Assembly (NCBI GenBank): GCA_964565715.1
Contig: CAZMGG010000129.1
Span: 1-15,571 of the forward strand
Length of the DNA stretch: 15,571 nt
Origin: CAZMGG01 sp964565715
GTDB lineage: Bacteria > Planctomycetota > UBA1135 > UBA2386
Direction: 5' to 3'
In this document: positions 1 through 7,683 of the stretch, piece by piece
Layout of the letters: each line of letters starts with the position of its first letter
Numbering within the stretch: the stretch's first letter is position 1
The notes under the pieces: model-generated
Seen by the model: the letters and a program-made list of their open reading frames with translations, nothing else
The model's database searches: none
What the model was told of the DNA's origin: nothing
Program-made: the position numbers and the translations under genes

Positions 1-1
1 G

Positions 2-608
2 GCCAAGCTGCCGCAGATCTGCGACCTCGCCGAGAAGCACGACGCCATGGTCATGGTGGACGACAGCCACGCCACCGGCTTCTTCGGCCCCACCGGCCGC
101 GGCACGCCGGAGCACCACGGCGTCATGCGCCGCATCGACGTGCTGACCTCGACCTTCGGCAAGGCGCTGGGCGGCGCGTCCGGCGGCTTCACCACCGGCA
201 GGAAGGAGATCATCGACCTGNNNNNNNNNNTCCAACACGCTGGCGCCGGCCATCGTCGGCGCCACCATCGCCTGCATCGACCGGCTCAGCGCCAGCACGG
301 TGCTGCGCGACAAGCTGGCGGCCAACACGGCGCACTTCCGGGCGGCAATGACGGGGGCCGGCTTCGCCATCGTGCCCGGCGAGCACCCGATCTGCCCGAT
401 CATGCTGGGCGACGCCAAGGTCGCCGTGGAGATGGCCAAGGCGATGCTGGCGGAGGGGGTCTACGTCATCGGCTTCTCCTTCCCGGTGGTGCCGAAGGGC
501 CAGGCCCGCATCCGGGTGCAGATCAGCGCCGCCCACGAGATCGCCGATCTGGACTTCGCGGTGGCCGCCTTCACCCGGGTCGGCAGGGCGATGGGCGTGC
601 TGAAGTAG
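2..608 (+). CDS. kbl: Glycine C-acetyltransferase (2-amino-3-ketobutyrate CoA ligase), 3' part, interrupted by an assembly gap
   Basis: PLP enzyme of the alpha-oxoamine synthase family. It interconverts 2-amino-3-ketobutyrate plus CoA with glycine plus acetyl-CoA in threonine breakdown, usually after threonine dehydrogenase. The 5' end is outside the window; the visible frame begins at base 2. Seen directly: VMVDDSHATGF, containing the Asp and His that contact PLP; the PLP-lysine motif STFGKALGGASGG; and, after the gap, SNTLAPAIVGA and the C-terminal PVVPKGQARIRVQISAAH. These match remembered E. coli Kbl almost segment for segment. Bases 2-220 read in one frame and 231-608 in another because 10 Ns replace about 27 missing bases, so this is not a true frameshift. 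The stop TAG lies one base before the next gene's ATG, which suggests co-transcription. No tdh is visible; it could lie upstream. Confidence 0.95.
221..230. other. Assembly gap of 10 Ns inside kbl
   Basis: Ten undetermined bases split the kbl reading frame. The frame after the gap differs from that before it, so 10 is a placeholder length. By comparison with E. coli Kbl, about nine residues (near RQRSRPYLF) are missing between EIIDL and SNTLAP. Confidence 0.97.
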
Positions 609-609
609 C

Positions 610-1521
610 ATGCGACCGCCGGACCTGGACAAGTTGCGGCGCTCGGGCCGCATCTCCGCCACCGCCCGCGAGCACGGCCGCAGGATGATCGTGCCCGGCG
701 CCCGGCTGGCGGACATCGCGGTGGCCGTCGAGGGCGTGATCCGCGACATGGGCGGCAGGCCGGCGTTCCCGGCCCAGCTCTCCCGCAACCACATCGCCGC
801 CCACTACTGCTCGCCGCCGGACGACGCCACGGTGGTGCAGCCCGGCGACATCGTCAAGCTCGACCTCGGCACCCACGTCGACGGCTACGTCACCGACAAC
901 GCGGTGACCGTCGACCTGCGCGACGGCCCGGACTCGATCCTGGTGGCGGCGAGCCGGATGGCCCTGGACAACGCCATCGGCGTGATGGGGCCCGGCGCCT
1001 CGATCACCGAGATCGGCCGGCAGATCGAGAGCACCATCCAGGCCTGCGGCTTCACGCCGATCTACAACCTGACCGGCCACGGCGTGGCGCGCTTCGTGAT
1101 CCACTGCGCGCCGACCATCCCCAACTACCCGGACAAGAAGGCCGGCACCCTCAAGCCCAACCAGACCATCGCCTGCGAGCCGTTCGCCTGCGACGGCAAG
1201 GGCTACATCGAGGAGCAGGGCGAGCCGGAGGTGTTCGGGCTCGAACGCAGCCCGCGACCGAAGGACAACCTGCCGAAGGACCTGCTGGCGGCCCTGGAGG
1301 CCACCGACGGCCTGCCGTTCGCCCGCCGGCAGCTGGTGCCGCTGCTCGGCACCGCCCGCCGCGTCGAGGAGGCGCTGACCCTGCTGCGGCGCAAGGGCAT
1401 CCTGCACGAATACCCGCCGCTGGTGGAGAAGCGCGGCGTGCGGGTGGCGCAGACCGAGCACACGATCTTCATCCACGAGGATCGCGCCGAGGTGCTGACG
1501 CTGCTGCCCGAGGGCGCGTGA
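610..1521 (+). CDS. map: Methionine aminopeptidase, type II (archaeal/eukaryotic-like)
   Basis: Cytosolic dinuclear-metal enzyme that removes the initiator methionine from nascent proteins; 303 aa. All five expected metal ligands are visible: D85 (KLDLG), D96 (VTDNAV), H157 (NLTGHG), E190 (ACEPFA) and E283 (AQTEHTI). The type II hallmark is present: between E190 and E283 there is a long insert, about residues 200-270, ending in FARRQLVPLL and a helical segment, where type I enzymes have a short loop. PAFPAQLSRNHIAAHYCSP also resembles archaeal enzymes such as that of Pyrococcus furiosus rather than E. coli Map. There is no N-terminal zinc-finger or lysine-rich extension. The ATG lies one base after the kbl stop, and the 3' end overlaps the next gene by 4 bases. 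Most bacteria carry type I, so this may be an old transfer or a second copy. Confidence 0.93.
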   Translation: MRPPDLDKLRRSGRISATAREHGRRMIVPGARLADIAVAVEGVIRDMGGRPAFPAQLSRNHIAAHYCSPPDDATVVQPGDIVKLDLGTHVDGYVTDNAVTVDLRDGPDSILVAASRMALDNAIGVMGPGASITEIGRQIESTIQACGFTPIYNLTGHGVARFVIHCAPTIPNYPDKKAGTLKPNQTIACEPFACDGKGYIEEQGEPEVFGLERSPRPKDNLPKDLLAALEATDGLPFARRQLVPLLGTARRVEEALTLLRRKGILHEYPPLVEKRGVRVAQTEHTIFIHEDRAEVLTLLPEGA

Positions 1522-2663
1522 GCCGGCCGCTCCGCATCGGCATCGACGCCCGCGAGGCGTTCCGGCCCGAACCCCGCGGCATCGGCCTCTACGTGCGGCA
1601 CCTGCTGCGCGAGTTCGCAGGCCTGGCGCCGGACGACCGCGTGCTGCTCTACCACCAGCTGCCGCCGCCGCCGGACCTGCCGCCCACCGGCGCCAACCAG
1701 CAGCCGGTGCGGGCCGACTGGCCCGGCGGCCGCTGGCACCTGTGGGAGCGCCTGCAGATGCCATGGCGGATGCGACGCGACGCCGTCGACGTGTACCACG
1801 GCACCTACAACACGCTGCCGCCGCGCTGGCGGCTGTGGCCGGGGCCGCCGATGGTGGTCACCCTGCACGACGTGATCGTCACCTGGCACGACGGTGACCA
1901 GCAGGACCCCTACGTCCGCTACGCCCGGGCGGTGACGCCGCGGGTGGTGCGCGACGCGGCGGCGATCCTGACCGTCAGCGAGTGGTCCCGCCGCGACATC
2001 GCCGCGCGCTTCGGCGTCGACCCGGGCCGCATCACGGTGACCCTGAACGGCCTGCATCCGGCGGTGCTGGCCGGCGCGCCGCCCGGCGCCGGCGACCGGG
2101 CCCGGCAGCAGCACGCCGACGGCCGCCCCTACCTGTTCGCGGTGGGCGCGCCGCTCGAACGCAAGAACACCGGCGGCCTGCTGGAGGCGTTCGCCCTGCT
2201 GCGGCAGCGCCGCCCCGACCTGCCGCACCTGCTGCTGGTGTCGGGCCTGCGCCACCACCAGGACGCCTTCCGCGCCCGCGCCGTCGCCGCCGGCTGTGCC
2301 GGGCACGTGCGCTTCCTGCCGTACCTGAGCCAGGCGGACCTGATCGCCGCCTACGCCGGCGCCGAGCTGTCGGTCTATCCGAGCCTGATGGAGGGCTGGG
2401 GCATCCCGGTGCTGGAATCCCTGGCGCTCGGCACGCCGGTCGTCACCAGCGACACCACGGCGATGCCCGAGGCCGGCGGCGAGCACGCCACCTACTTCGA
2501 TCCGCGCGACCGGGACTCGATGGCGACGGCGATCGGCATGGCACTCGACGCCCTGCCGCGGTGGGCGGCGCTGCGGGCGGCGGCGGTGGCGCGGGCCCGC
2601 CAGTTCACCTGGCGACGCACCGCCGAGCAGGTGCTGGCGGCCTATCGGGCGGTGGCCCGCTGA
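1518..2663 (+). CDS. Glycosyltransferase family 4 (GT-B fold)
   Basis: Predicted cytoplasmic or membrane-associated sugar transferase using a nucleotide-sugar donor; 381 aa, normal for GT4. N-terminal features: IGIDAREAF at residues 7-15, then GIGLYVRHLL, the acceptor-side Rossmann domain. C-terminal donor domain: LFAVGAPLERKNTGGLLEAF, and the EX7E motif SLMEGWGIPVLESLALGTPVV (the first Glu at about residue 292, the second at about 300). The Glu-rich motif and PYLSQADLIAAYAGAELSVYPS are typical of mannosyl- or glucosyltransferases of this family. The start is GTG at 1518, in a GTGA overlap with the stop of the preceding gene, preceded by a short purine stretch GAGGG at 1510-1514. That indicates translational coupling to the aminopeptidase. 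Donor and acceptor sugars cannot be read from the sequence. Confidence 0.92.
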   Translation: MSRPLRIGIDAREAFRPEPRGIGLYVRHLLREFAGLAPDDRVLLYHQLPPPPDLPPTGANQQPVRADWPGGRWHLWERLQMPWRMRRDAVDVYHGTYNTLPPRWRLWPGPPMVVTLHDVIVTWHDGDQQDPYVRYARAVTPRVVRDAAAILTVSEWSRRDIAARFGVDPGRITVTLNGLHPAVLAGAPPGAGDRARQQHADGRPYLFAVGAPLERKNTGGLLEAFALLRQRRPDLPHLLLVSGLRHHQDAFRARAVAAGCAGHVRFLPYLSQADLIAAYAGAELSVYPSLMEGWGIPVLESLALGTPVVTSDTTAMPEAGGEHATYFDPRDRDSMATAIGMALDALPRWAALRAAAVARARQFTWRRTAEQVLAAYRAVAR

Positions 2664-2671
2664 TCCGACCC

Positions 2672-2692
2672 GGCCCGCGTCACGCGCGGGCC
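2672..2692. terminator. GC-rich hairpin between convergent genes
   Basis: A perfect 8-bp inverted repeat (GGCCCGCG / CGCGGGCC, arms 2672-2679 and 2685-2692) with a 5-base loop. It lies in the 42-bp space between the stops of the GT4 gene (+) and the leucine dehydrogenase gene (-). There is no clear T-tract on either side. The position suggests a bidirectional terminator or mRNA 3'-end stabiliser. Confidence 0.6.
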
Positions 2693-2705
2693 CTGGGGCC
2701 TAGCC

Positions 2706-3824
<1,119 letters not shown>

Positions 3825-3856
3825 TTGGGCTCGGGGGGCCAGTTGGAAGGCGGAGG

Positions 3857-3885
3857 ACTATAGGGACCGGCCGCCCCCCCCGCCA
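3857..3885 (-). promoter_or_regulatory. Candidate promoter of the leucine dehydrogenase gene, with a G8 tract in the spacer
   Basis: Read on the minus strand, TATAGT (3862-3857) is a good -10-like hexamer in an otherwise very GC-rich leader. It sits 32 bases upstream of the ATG. A 17-base spacer leads to TGGCGG (3885-3880), a poor -35 match. A run of eight Cs on the plus strand (3874-3881) falls in this spacer and the -35 edge. No transcription start can be shown from sequence alone. Confidence 0.35.
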
Positions 3886-3922
3886 TCGTCGGTTGCTGCA
3901 GGCGGGCGCGGCCCGGACCGGG

Positions 3923-5242
3923 TCACCGCCCGACGAAGAACGCCTCGTTGGAGGAGGCCAGGCCCTGTGGGGCCAGCGGCTCCAAGTAGATGGCCTGCAA
4001 GCGGATCGGATCGCCGGTGGTGAACGGGAGGCTGGGCGGCAGGCGCAGGGCGTAGCCCACGCCGACGTGGGCGTTGCTGAGCAGGAAGCCGCCGGCGGGC
4101 GGCGTGGACAACCCGTTCCGGCTGCGGTGCTCCGTCATCACGCCGAAGCCCGGCACCACCGGGTCGAGGTCGGTGTAGGCATCGGTGGTGGCATCGGCGA
4201 ACAGGTTCCAGACCAGCCAGCAGGGCCAGCCGGTGGTGAGCCCCATGGGATCGCTGACCGTGACGTGCAGCGTGTCGCCGGGACCGACCGGCAGCGGCCC
4301 GGCGGACGGCGCCGACCCGTTGACCGCCAGCACCATGCCGACCTCGTGCCAGCCGATCTTGCCGGGGAACAGGTGCACGCGGTTGATGGCGATCACGTCG
4401 GGGGAGCCCTGCACCAGGTGCAGGAGGCTCCAGACCGTGCCCCACGGCTCGTGCTGCCCCGCGGTCGGACTGCCGGCGCTCAGCCCGCCCTGCACCGTGA
4501 CGAACGGCTGCCCCGGCATCGCCATCGGGAAGGCGCGCCCCGTCGGCAGCATGGACGTGCGGTCGAGCTGCGCCACCCGGCCGGCGTCGGGCGCCGAGTT
4601 CACCCACAGGTGCCCGGTCACCGGGTCGCGGCACAGGCCGTAGGCCGACCAGCCGCTGTTCGGCCACGACCGCAGCACGTTGCCGGCGAGGTCCACTTCG
4701 AACATGGCGCTCTGGTAGTCGGCCACGTAGAGGGAGCCGTTGCCGCCGTTGCCGGTGGGATCGAGGCAAAGCGCGCGATGCACCGCGACGCCGGGCACGA
4801 CGATGGGCTGCACGATCGGCCGGGGCCCGTTGGCGGTCAGGATCTGGTTGCGCAGGGCGCCGGTGCGGGTCAGCACCGAGATGCCGGCCTCGGAACCGCC
4901 CAGGATGCTCTGGCCATCCCATTCCAGGTCGCGCATGCCCCAGGCGCTCGCGTCGTGCACCGCCGGCTGCGGGAACGAGCCGACCAGCCGACCGCGGGCG
5001 TCGAACTCGTAGATCAGGTGCGGCCGCGCCGGGCTCGGCAGCGCCCGGGCCGACACGAAGACGTGGCCGTCGGCGGGATCGCAGCAGACGCCGAGGTGGG
5101 CGGTGTTGCCGGTCTGCGGATCGCACTCGAACCGCAGGTACTCGCCGAGGAAGCCGGCGTTGTTGCGGATCTGGGCCGGCAGGGTCGCCGCCACGGCCGC
5201 AATGGCGAGGAACGGGAACGGATGGCTGAGGCGGCGCGGCAT
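3923..5242 (-). CDS. Secreted protein, probable NHL/beta-propeller domain plus C-terminal beta-sandwich, function unknown
   Basis: 439 aa from the ATG at 5242. I chose this start because it gives a signal peptide: MPRRL, a hydrophobic core at residues 9-22 and likely cleavage after LPAQ (24). A start 29 codons upstream would bury it. Residues about 45-290 contain repeated beta-rich units of the NHL/SMP-30 type: HLGVCCDPADGHVFVSA, IYEFDARGRLVGSF, ALCLDPTGNGGNGSLYVAD, MFEVDLAGNVLRSWP, GLCRDPVTGHLWV. This is the pattern of a propeller that reports a route or record. Residues about 290-439 look like a separate beta-sandwich (GPGDTLHVTVSDP, GDPIRLQAIYLEP). There is no LPXTG, PEP-CTERM or type IX tail. 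The likely location is the periplasm or outside the cell. I do not recognise a named family and no enzyme residues stand out. It is 90 bp downstream of the GT2 gene on the same strand. Confidence 0.75.
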   Translation of the reverse strand: MPRRLSHPFPFLAIAAVAATLPAQIRNNAGFLGEYLRFECDPQTGNTAHLGVCCDPADGHVFVSARALPSPARPHLIYEFDARGRLVGSFPQPAVHDASAWGMRDLEWDGQSILGGSEAGISVLTRTGALRNQILTANGPRPIVQPIVVPGVAVHRALCLDPTGNGGNGSLYVADYQSAMFEVDLAGNVLRSWPNSGWSAYGLCRDPVTGHLWVNSAPDAGRVAQLDRTSMLPTGRAFPMAMPGQPFVTVQGGLSAGSPTAGQHEPWGTVWSLLHLVQGSPDVIAINRVHLFPGKIGWHEVGMVLAVNGSAPSAGPLPVGPGDTLHVTVSDPMGLTTGWPCWLVWNLFADATTDAYTDLDPVVPGFGVMTEHRSRNGLSTPPAGGFLLSNAHVGVGYALRLPPSLPFTTGDPIRLQAIYLEPLAPQGLASSNEAFFVGR

Positions 5243-5250
5243 GACGGAGC

Positions 5251-5270
5251 GAGACGGGACGAGACGGGAC
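5251..5270. repeat. Tandem 10-bp direct repeat next to the secreted propeller gene start
   Basis: GAGACGGGAC occurs twice, back to back and identical, 8 bases upstream of the minus-strand ATG at 5242. On the coding strand it reads GTCCCGTCTC twice, a pyrimidine-rich leader with no Shine-Dalgarno motif. It could be a protein-binding site or a chance duplication. Confidence 0.6.
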
Positions 5271-5306
5271 GACAGAGCATGCCGGATCGGCGCCGGACGC
5301 CAAGCG

Positions 5307-5322
5307 CCGGCGCATGCGCCGG
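5307..5322. terminator. 16-bp perfect palindrome after the GT2 gene
   Basis: CCGGCGCATGCGCCGG is fully self-complementary and could fold as a 6-bp stem with a CATG loop. It begins 11 bases past the GT2 stop (minus strand), in the 90-bp gap before the secreted propeller gene. There is no T-tract. A terminator of the HDOD-flippase-GT2 unit or a dimer-binding operator are both possible. Confidence 0.4.
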
Positions 5323-5332
5323 GCAGCAACGG

Positions 5333-6220
5333 TCAGCGCGCCGCGCCGGCGGTGCCGGGCCAGAAGCTGCGCAGCCACATCCGCAGGCCCGGCCAGTCGG
5401 CGCCGGCCATCTCGCGTGCCTCCCGGAGCATGGCGCGGCATTCGTCGCGGCGGCCCTGGCCGAGCAGGTCCCAGGCCACGTCGCGCCGCACCGCCGCCCG
5501 CCGGCGCGCCACCAGCCGCCGGAAGTGGTTCTCGTGGCCGTGCACCCGCAGCACCTTCTCCATGATGCGGTCGATGCCCACCAGGAAGCGGCCGTTGGCC
5601 GACAGGCTGCCGACGTGCGTGCGGTAGAACGTCAGCGGCTCCGCCAGGTAGGCGATCGGCTCGCGGTCGGCGAGCCGCAGCCAGAGGTCGTAGTCCTCGG
5701 TGGCGATCAGGCCGGGGTCCTCGTCGAAGCCGCCGGCCTGCTCCAGCGCGTCCCGGGTCACCAGCATGGTGCTGCAGACCAGTGGATTGCCCACCAGCAG
5801 GCGCTCCATGGTGATCGCGTAGGGCACCGCGCGCCCGGCGTTCTTCGTACGCACGACGCTGTCGTCGACCACCACCCAGGCGTCGGTGCCGAGCGCCCGG
5901 GAGCCGAGTTCGGCCATCCGTTCGACCTGCCGTTCCAGCCGGGTGGGCGCCAGCCAGTCGTCGGCGTCGAGGAACGCCACCATCGGCGCCCGGGTGGCGG
6001 CGATGCCGCGGTTGCGGGCGGCACCGGGGCCGGCCTTGGCCTGCCGCAGGCAGCGCACGCCGAGCCGCTCGGCCACCTCGTGGGTGCCGTCGGTGGAGCC
6101 GTCGTCGACGACCACGATCTCCAGCGGTCGCGCGGTCTGGTCGAGCACCGACTGCAGCGCCACCGCCAGGAACGGCGCCGCGTTGTGGGCCGGGATCACC
6201 ACGGCGACCGGCACGGTCAT
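5333..6220 (-). CDS. Glycosyltransferase family 2 (GT-A fold)
   Basis: Predicted inverting sugar transferase, 295 aa. The N-terminal GT-A nucleotide-binding domain shows VAVVIPAHNAAPFLAVALQS (5-24), VVVDDGSTDGT (36-46), the metal-binding LDADDWL (84-90) and the acceptor/catalytic-base region TEDYDLWLRL (E175-D176). This is a textbook family 2 layout, closest in style to O-antigen and exopolysaccharide transferases. A basic C-terminal tail of about 90 residues (FRRLVARRRAAVRRD) could sit on the membrane surface; there is no transmembrane helix. ATG at 6220 is supported by GGAGG five bases upstream and by an ATGA overlap with the flippase stop. A longer reading to 6310 would overlap the flippase by 90 bases and adds an unrelated sequence. 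It is probably coupled to the flippase in making one glycan. The sugar is unknown. Confidence 0.93.
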   Translation of the reverse strand: MTVPVAVVIPAHNAAPFLAVALQSVLDQTARPLEIVVVDDGSTDGTHEVAERLGVRCLRQAKAGPGAARNRGIAATRAPMVAFLDADDWLAPTRLERQVERMAELGSRALGTDAWVVVDDSVVRTKNAGRAVPYAITMERLLVGNPLVCSTMLVTRDALEQAGGFDEDPGLIATEDYDLWLRLADREPIAYLAEPLTFYRTHVGSLSANGRFLVGIDRIMEKVLRVHGHENHFRRLVARRRAAVRRDVAWDLLGQGRRDECRAMLREAREMAGADWPGLRMWLRSFWPGTAGAAR

Positions 6221-7659
6221 GCGGGCCTCCGGCGCAGCTTGCGCCACACGGCCGAGCCGATCTCGCGCAGGTAGACCAGGTCTGCGCGCCGCATCAGCAG
6301 GCAGCTCCACGGGTCGACGCGCACGTCACGGGCATACACGACGACGGTATACACCGTCGCCAGCACGTACGACACCGAGGAGGCGATGGCGGCGCCGGCG
6401 GCGCCCATGCCCGGGATCAGCAGCACGTCGAGCACCAGCATGCTGATCAACACCACCAACTGGGCGTTGACGCAGACCTGCATGCGATCGCGGGCGGCAA
6501 GGTCCGCCTGCAGCACCTTCGACACGGTGAACGCCACGGTGCCCGGCGCCAGCAGCAGGAGCGCGCCGCCGACCGGCTCGCTCCAGATCCGATACCAGGC
6601 GTTGCCGTCGGCGGCGGCGCCGCCGCCCACCTGGTCGGCGACCCAGGTGATGGTGCCCATCGCCGGATCGATCAGCAGCAGCACCGCCACGCCGGCCAGC
6701 AGGGACACCACCAGCCCCATGCGCGACAGCACCGGCGTCAGCTCCCGCGCCTTCTCGTGGGTCGACCCGGCCACCTTGCTGAAGAACAGGTCGCGCATGG
6801 CCTCCGGGAAGTGCCAGACCAGCTCCGCCCAGGTGACCGCCATGCTGTAGAAGGCCACCTCCTGGGCCACGAAGTCCTTGGCGTCCTTGCCCAGCAGGCC
6901 CGGCGGCGCCGTGAACACCGCCGCCAGCACCAGCAGGTCGATGCGGTGGTTGAGGTAGGTCAGCGTCGAGGTCAGGTTCGCCTTCCAGCCGTAGCGGACG
7001 CTGTCGCGCAGGAAGTCCGGGTGCAGCCGCAGCCGCAGCCGCACCACGCGCCGCACCAGCAGCACCGTCAGCCCGGCCACCAGCACGGCGGTGGCGAGCC
7101 GGCCCCAGGCCACCGCCATCGGCACGTCACCGCGGCTGACGTCGCCGCCGAACGCGAAGTAGCAGGCGAAGAAGGCCGGCAGGAACAGGATCGAGTTGAC
7201 CAGGTGGACCGTGCCGTAGTCCTTCACCCGCTCGGTGGCGAGTTGGATGCTGTTGCTGTAGCTGGCCAGCAGCAGGAACGGCACCGCCAGGCAGAACGGC
7301 GCCACCAGCCACGGATCGAACACCCATTCCTCGCGCAGCAGCGGCAGCACATACAGCGCCACCAGGCCCGCCAGCAGCGCGATGGTGCCGCCCCACACCA
7401 CCGCCACCAGCGAGGTGGTCTCGAAGGCCTGCTGCGGCGAGTAGCGGCCGCGCCGCACGTAGTAGACCAGCGACGTCGCCAGGCCGAGATTGGCCAGCGC
7501 CATCAGGATGAACGGCAGCGAGGCCAGGATCCCGGCGCGACCGTGCTCCGCCGCCACGTTCTTGGTCAGCAGATACAGGATCAGGCCGCCGCCCTTGTCC
7601 ACGGCGACGACCAGGACATGGATCAGCAGCGTGAAGACGACCCAGCGGCGGAAGTTCAT
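6217..7659 (-). CDS. Polysaccharide/lipid-linked oligosaccharide flippase, Wzx/MATE-like (MOP superfamily)
   Basis: 480-aa integral inner-membrane protein, the usual length for Wzx-type exporters that flip undecaprenyl-linked repeat units to the periplasm. About 12-14 hydrophobic segments are visible, for example FTLLIHVLVVAV (residues 9-20), ILASLPFILMALANLGLATSL, AVVWGGTIALLAGLVALYVLP, APFCLAVPFLLLA, AVLVAGLTVLLV, VVSLLAGVAVLLLID, LLLLAPGTVAFTVSKVL, LVVLISMLVLDVLLIPG and AIASSVSYVLATVYTVVVYA. The charge is mostly basic in the cytosolic loops (RRVVRLRLRLHPDF). The late GMGAAGAAIASSVSYVLATVY motif is typical of the family. It lies 24 bp after the HDOD gene and overlaps the GT2 gene by ATGA, so the three probably form an operon. 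The substrate cannot be told. Confidence 0.88.
   Translation of the reverse strand: MNFRRWVVFTLLIHVLVVAVDKGGGLILYLLTKNVAAEHGRAGILASLPFILMALANLGLATSLVYYVRRGRYSPQQAFETTSLVAVVWGGTIALLAGLVALYVLPLLREEWVFDPWLVAPFCLAVPFLLLASYSNSIQLATERVKDYGTVHLVNSILFLPAFFACYFAFGGDVSRGDVPMAVAWGRLATAVLVAGLTVLLVRRVVRLRLRLHPDFLRDSVRYGWKANLTSTLTYLNHRIDLLVLAAVFTAPPGLLGKDAKDFVAQEVAFYSMAVTWAELVWHFPEAMRDLFFSKVAGSTHEKARELTPVLSRMGLVVSLLAGVAVLLLIDPAMGTITWVADQVGGGAAADGNAWYRIWSEPVGGALLLLAPGTVAFTVSKVLQADLAARDRMQVCVNAQLVVLISMLVLDVLLIPGMGAAGAAIASSVSYVLATVYTVVVYARDVRVDPWSCLLMRRADLVYLREIGSAVWRKLRRRPA
6226..6230 (-). promoter_or_regulatory. Strong Shine-Dalgarno site of the GT2 gene
   Basis: GGAGG on the minus strand lies five bases before the ATG at 6220, inside the end of the flippase gene. 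It fixes the GT2 start in preference to upstream ATGs and supports coupled translation. Confidence 0.75.
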
Positions 7660-7683
7660 CGGCGGGCAGATCGCGCCGCCGGC

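Noticed and set aside
3903..3932. Imperfect stem-loop around the propeller gene stop (6-bp outer stem, 4-bp inner stem)
   Set aside because: It is interrupted, partly inside the coding region and without a T-tract; similar structures arise easily at this GC content.
5243..5329. Upstream ATG that would extend the propeller protein by 29 residues
   Set aside because: The extension would cover the tandem repeat and the palindrome and displace the signal peptide from the N-terminus.
3893..6274. 793-codon open frame on the plus strand across the propeller and GT2 genes
   Set aside because: It is antisense to two well-supported genes and has a composition rich in Arg, Gly, Ala, His and Val, as expected for a shadow frame of GC-rich codons. 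No domain is recognisable.
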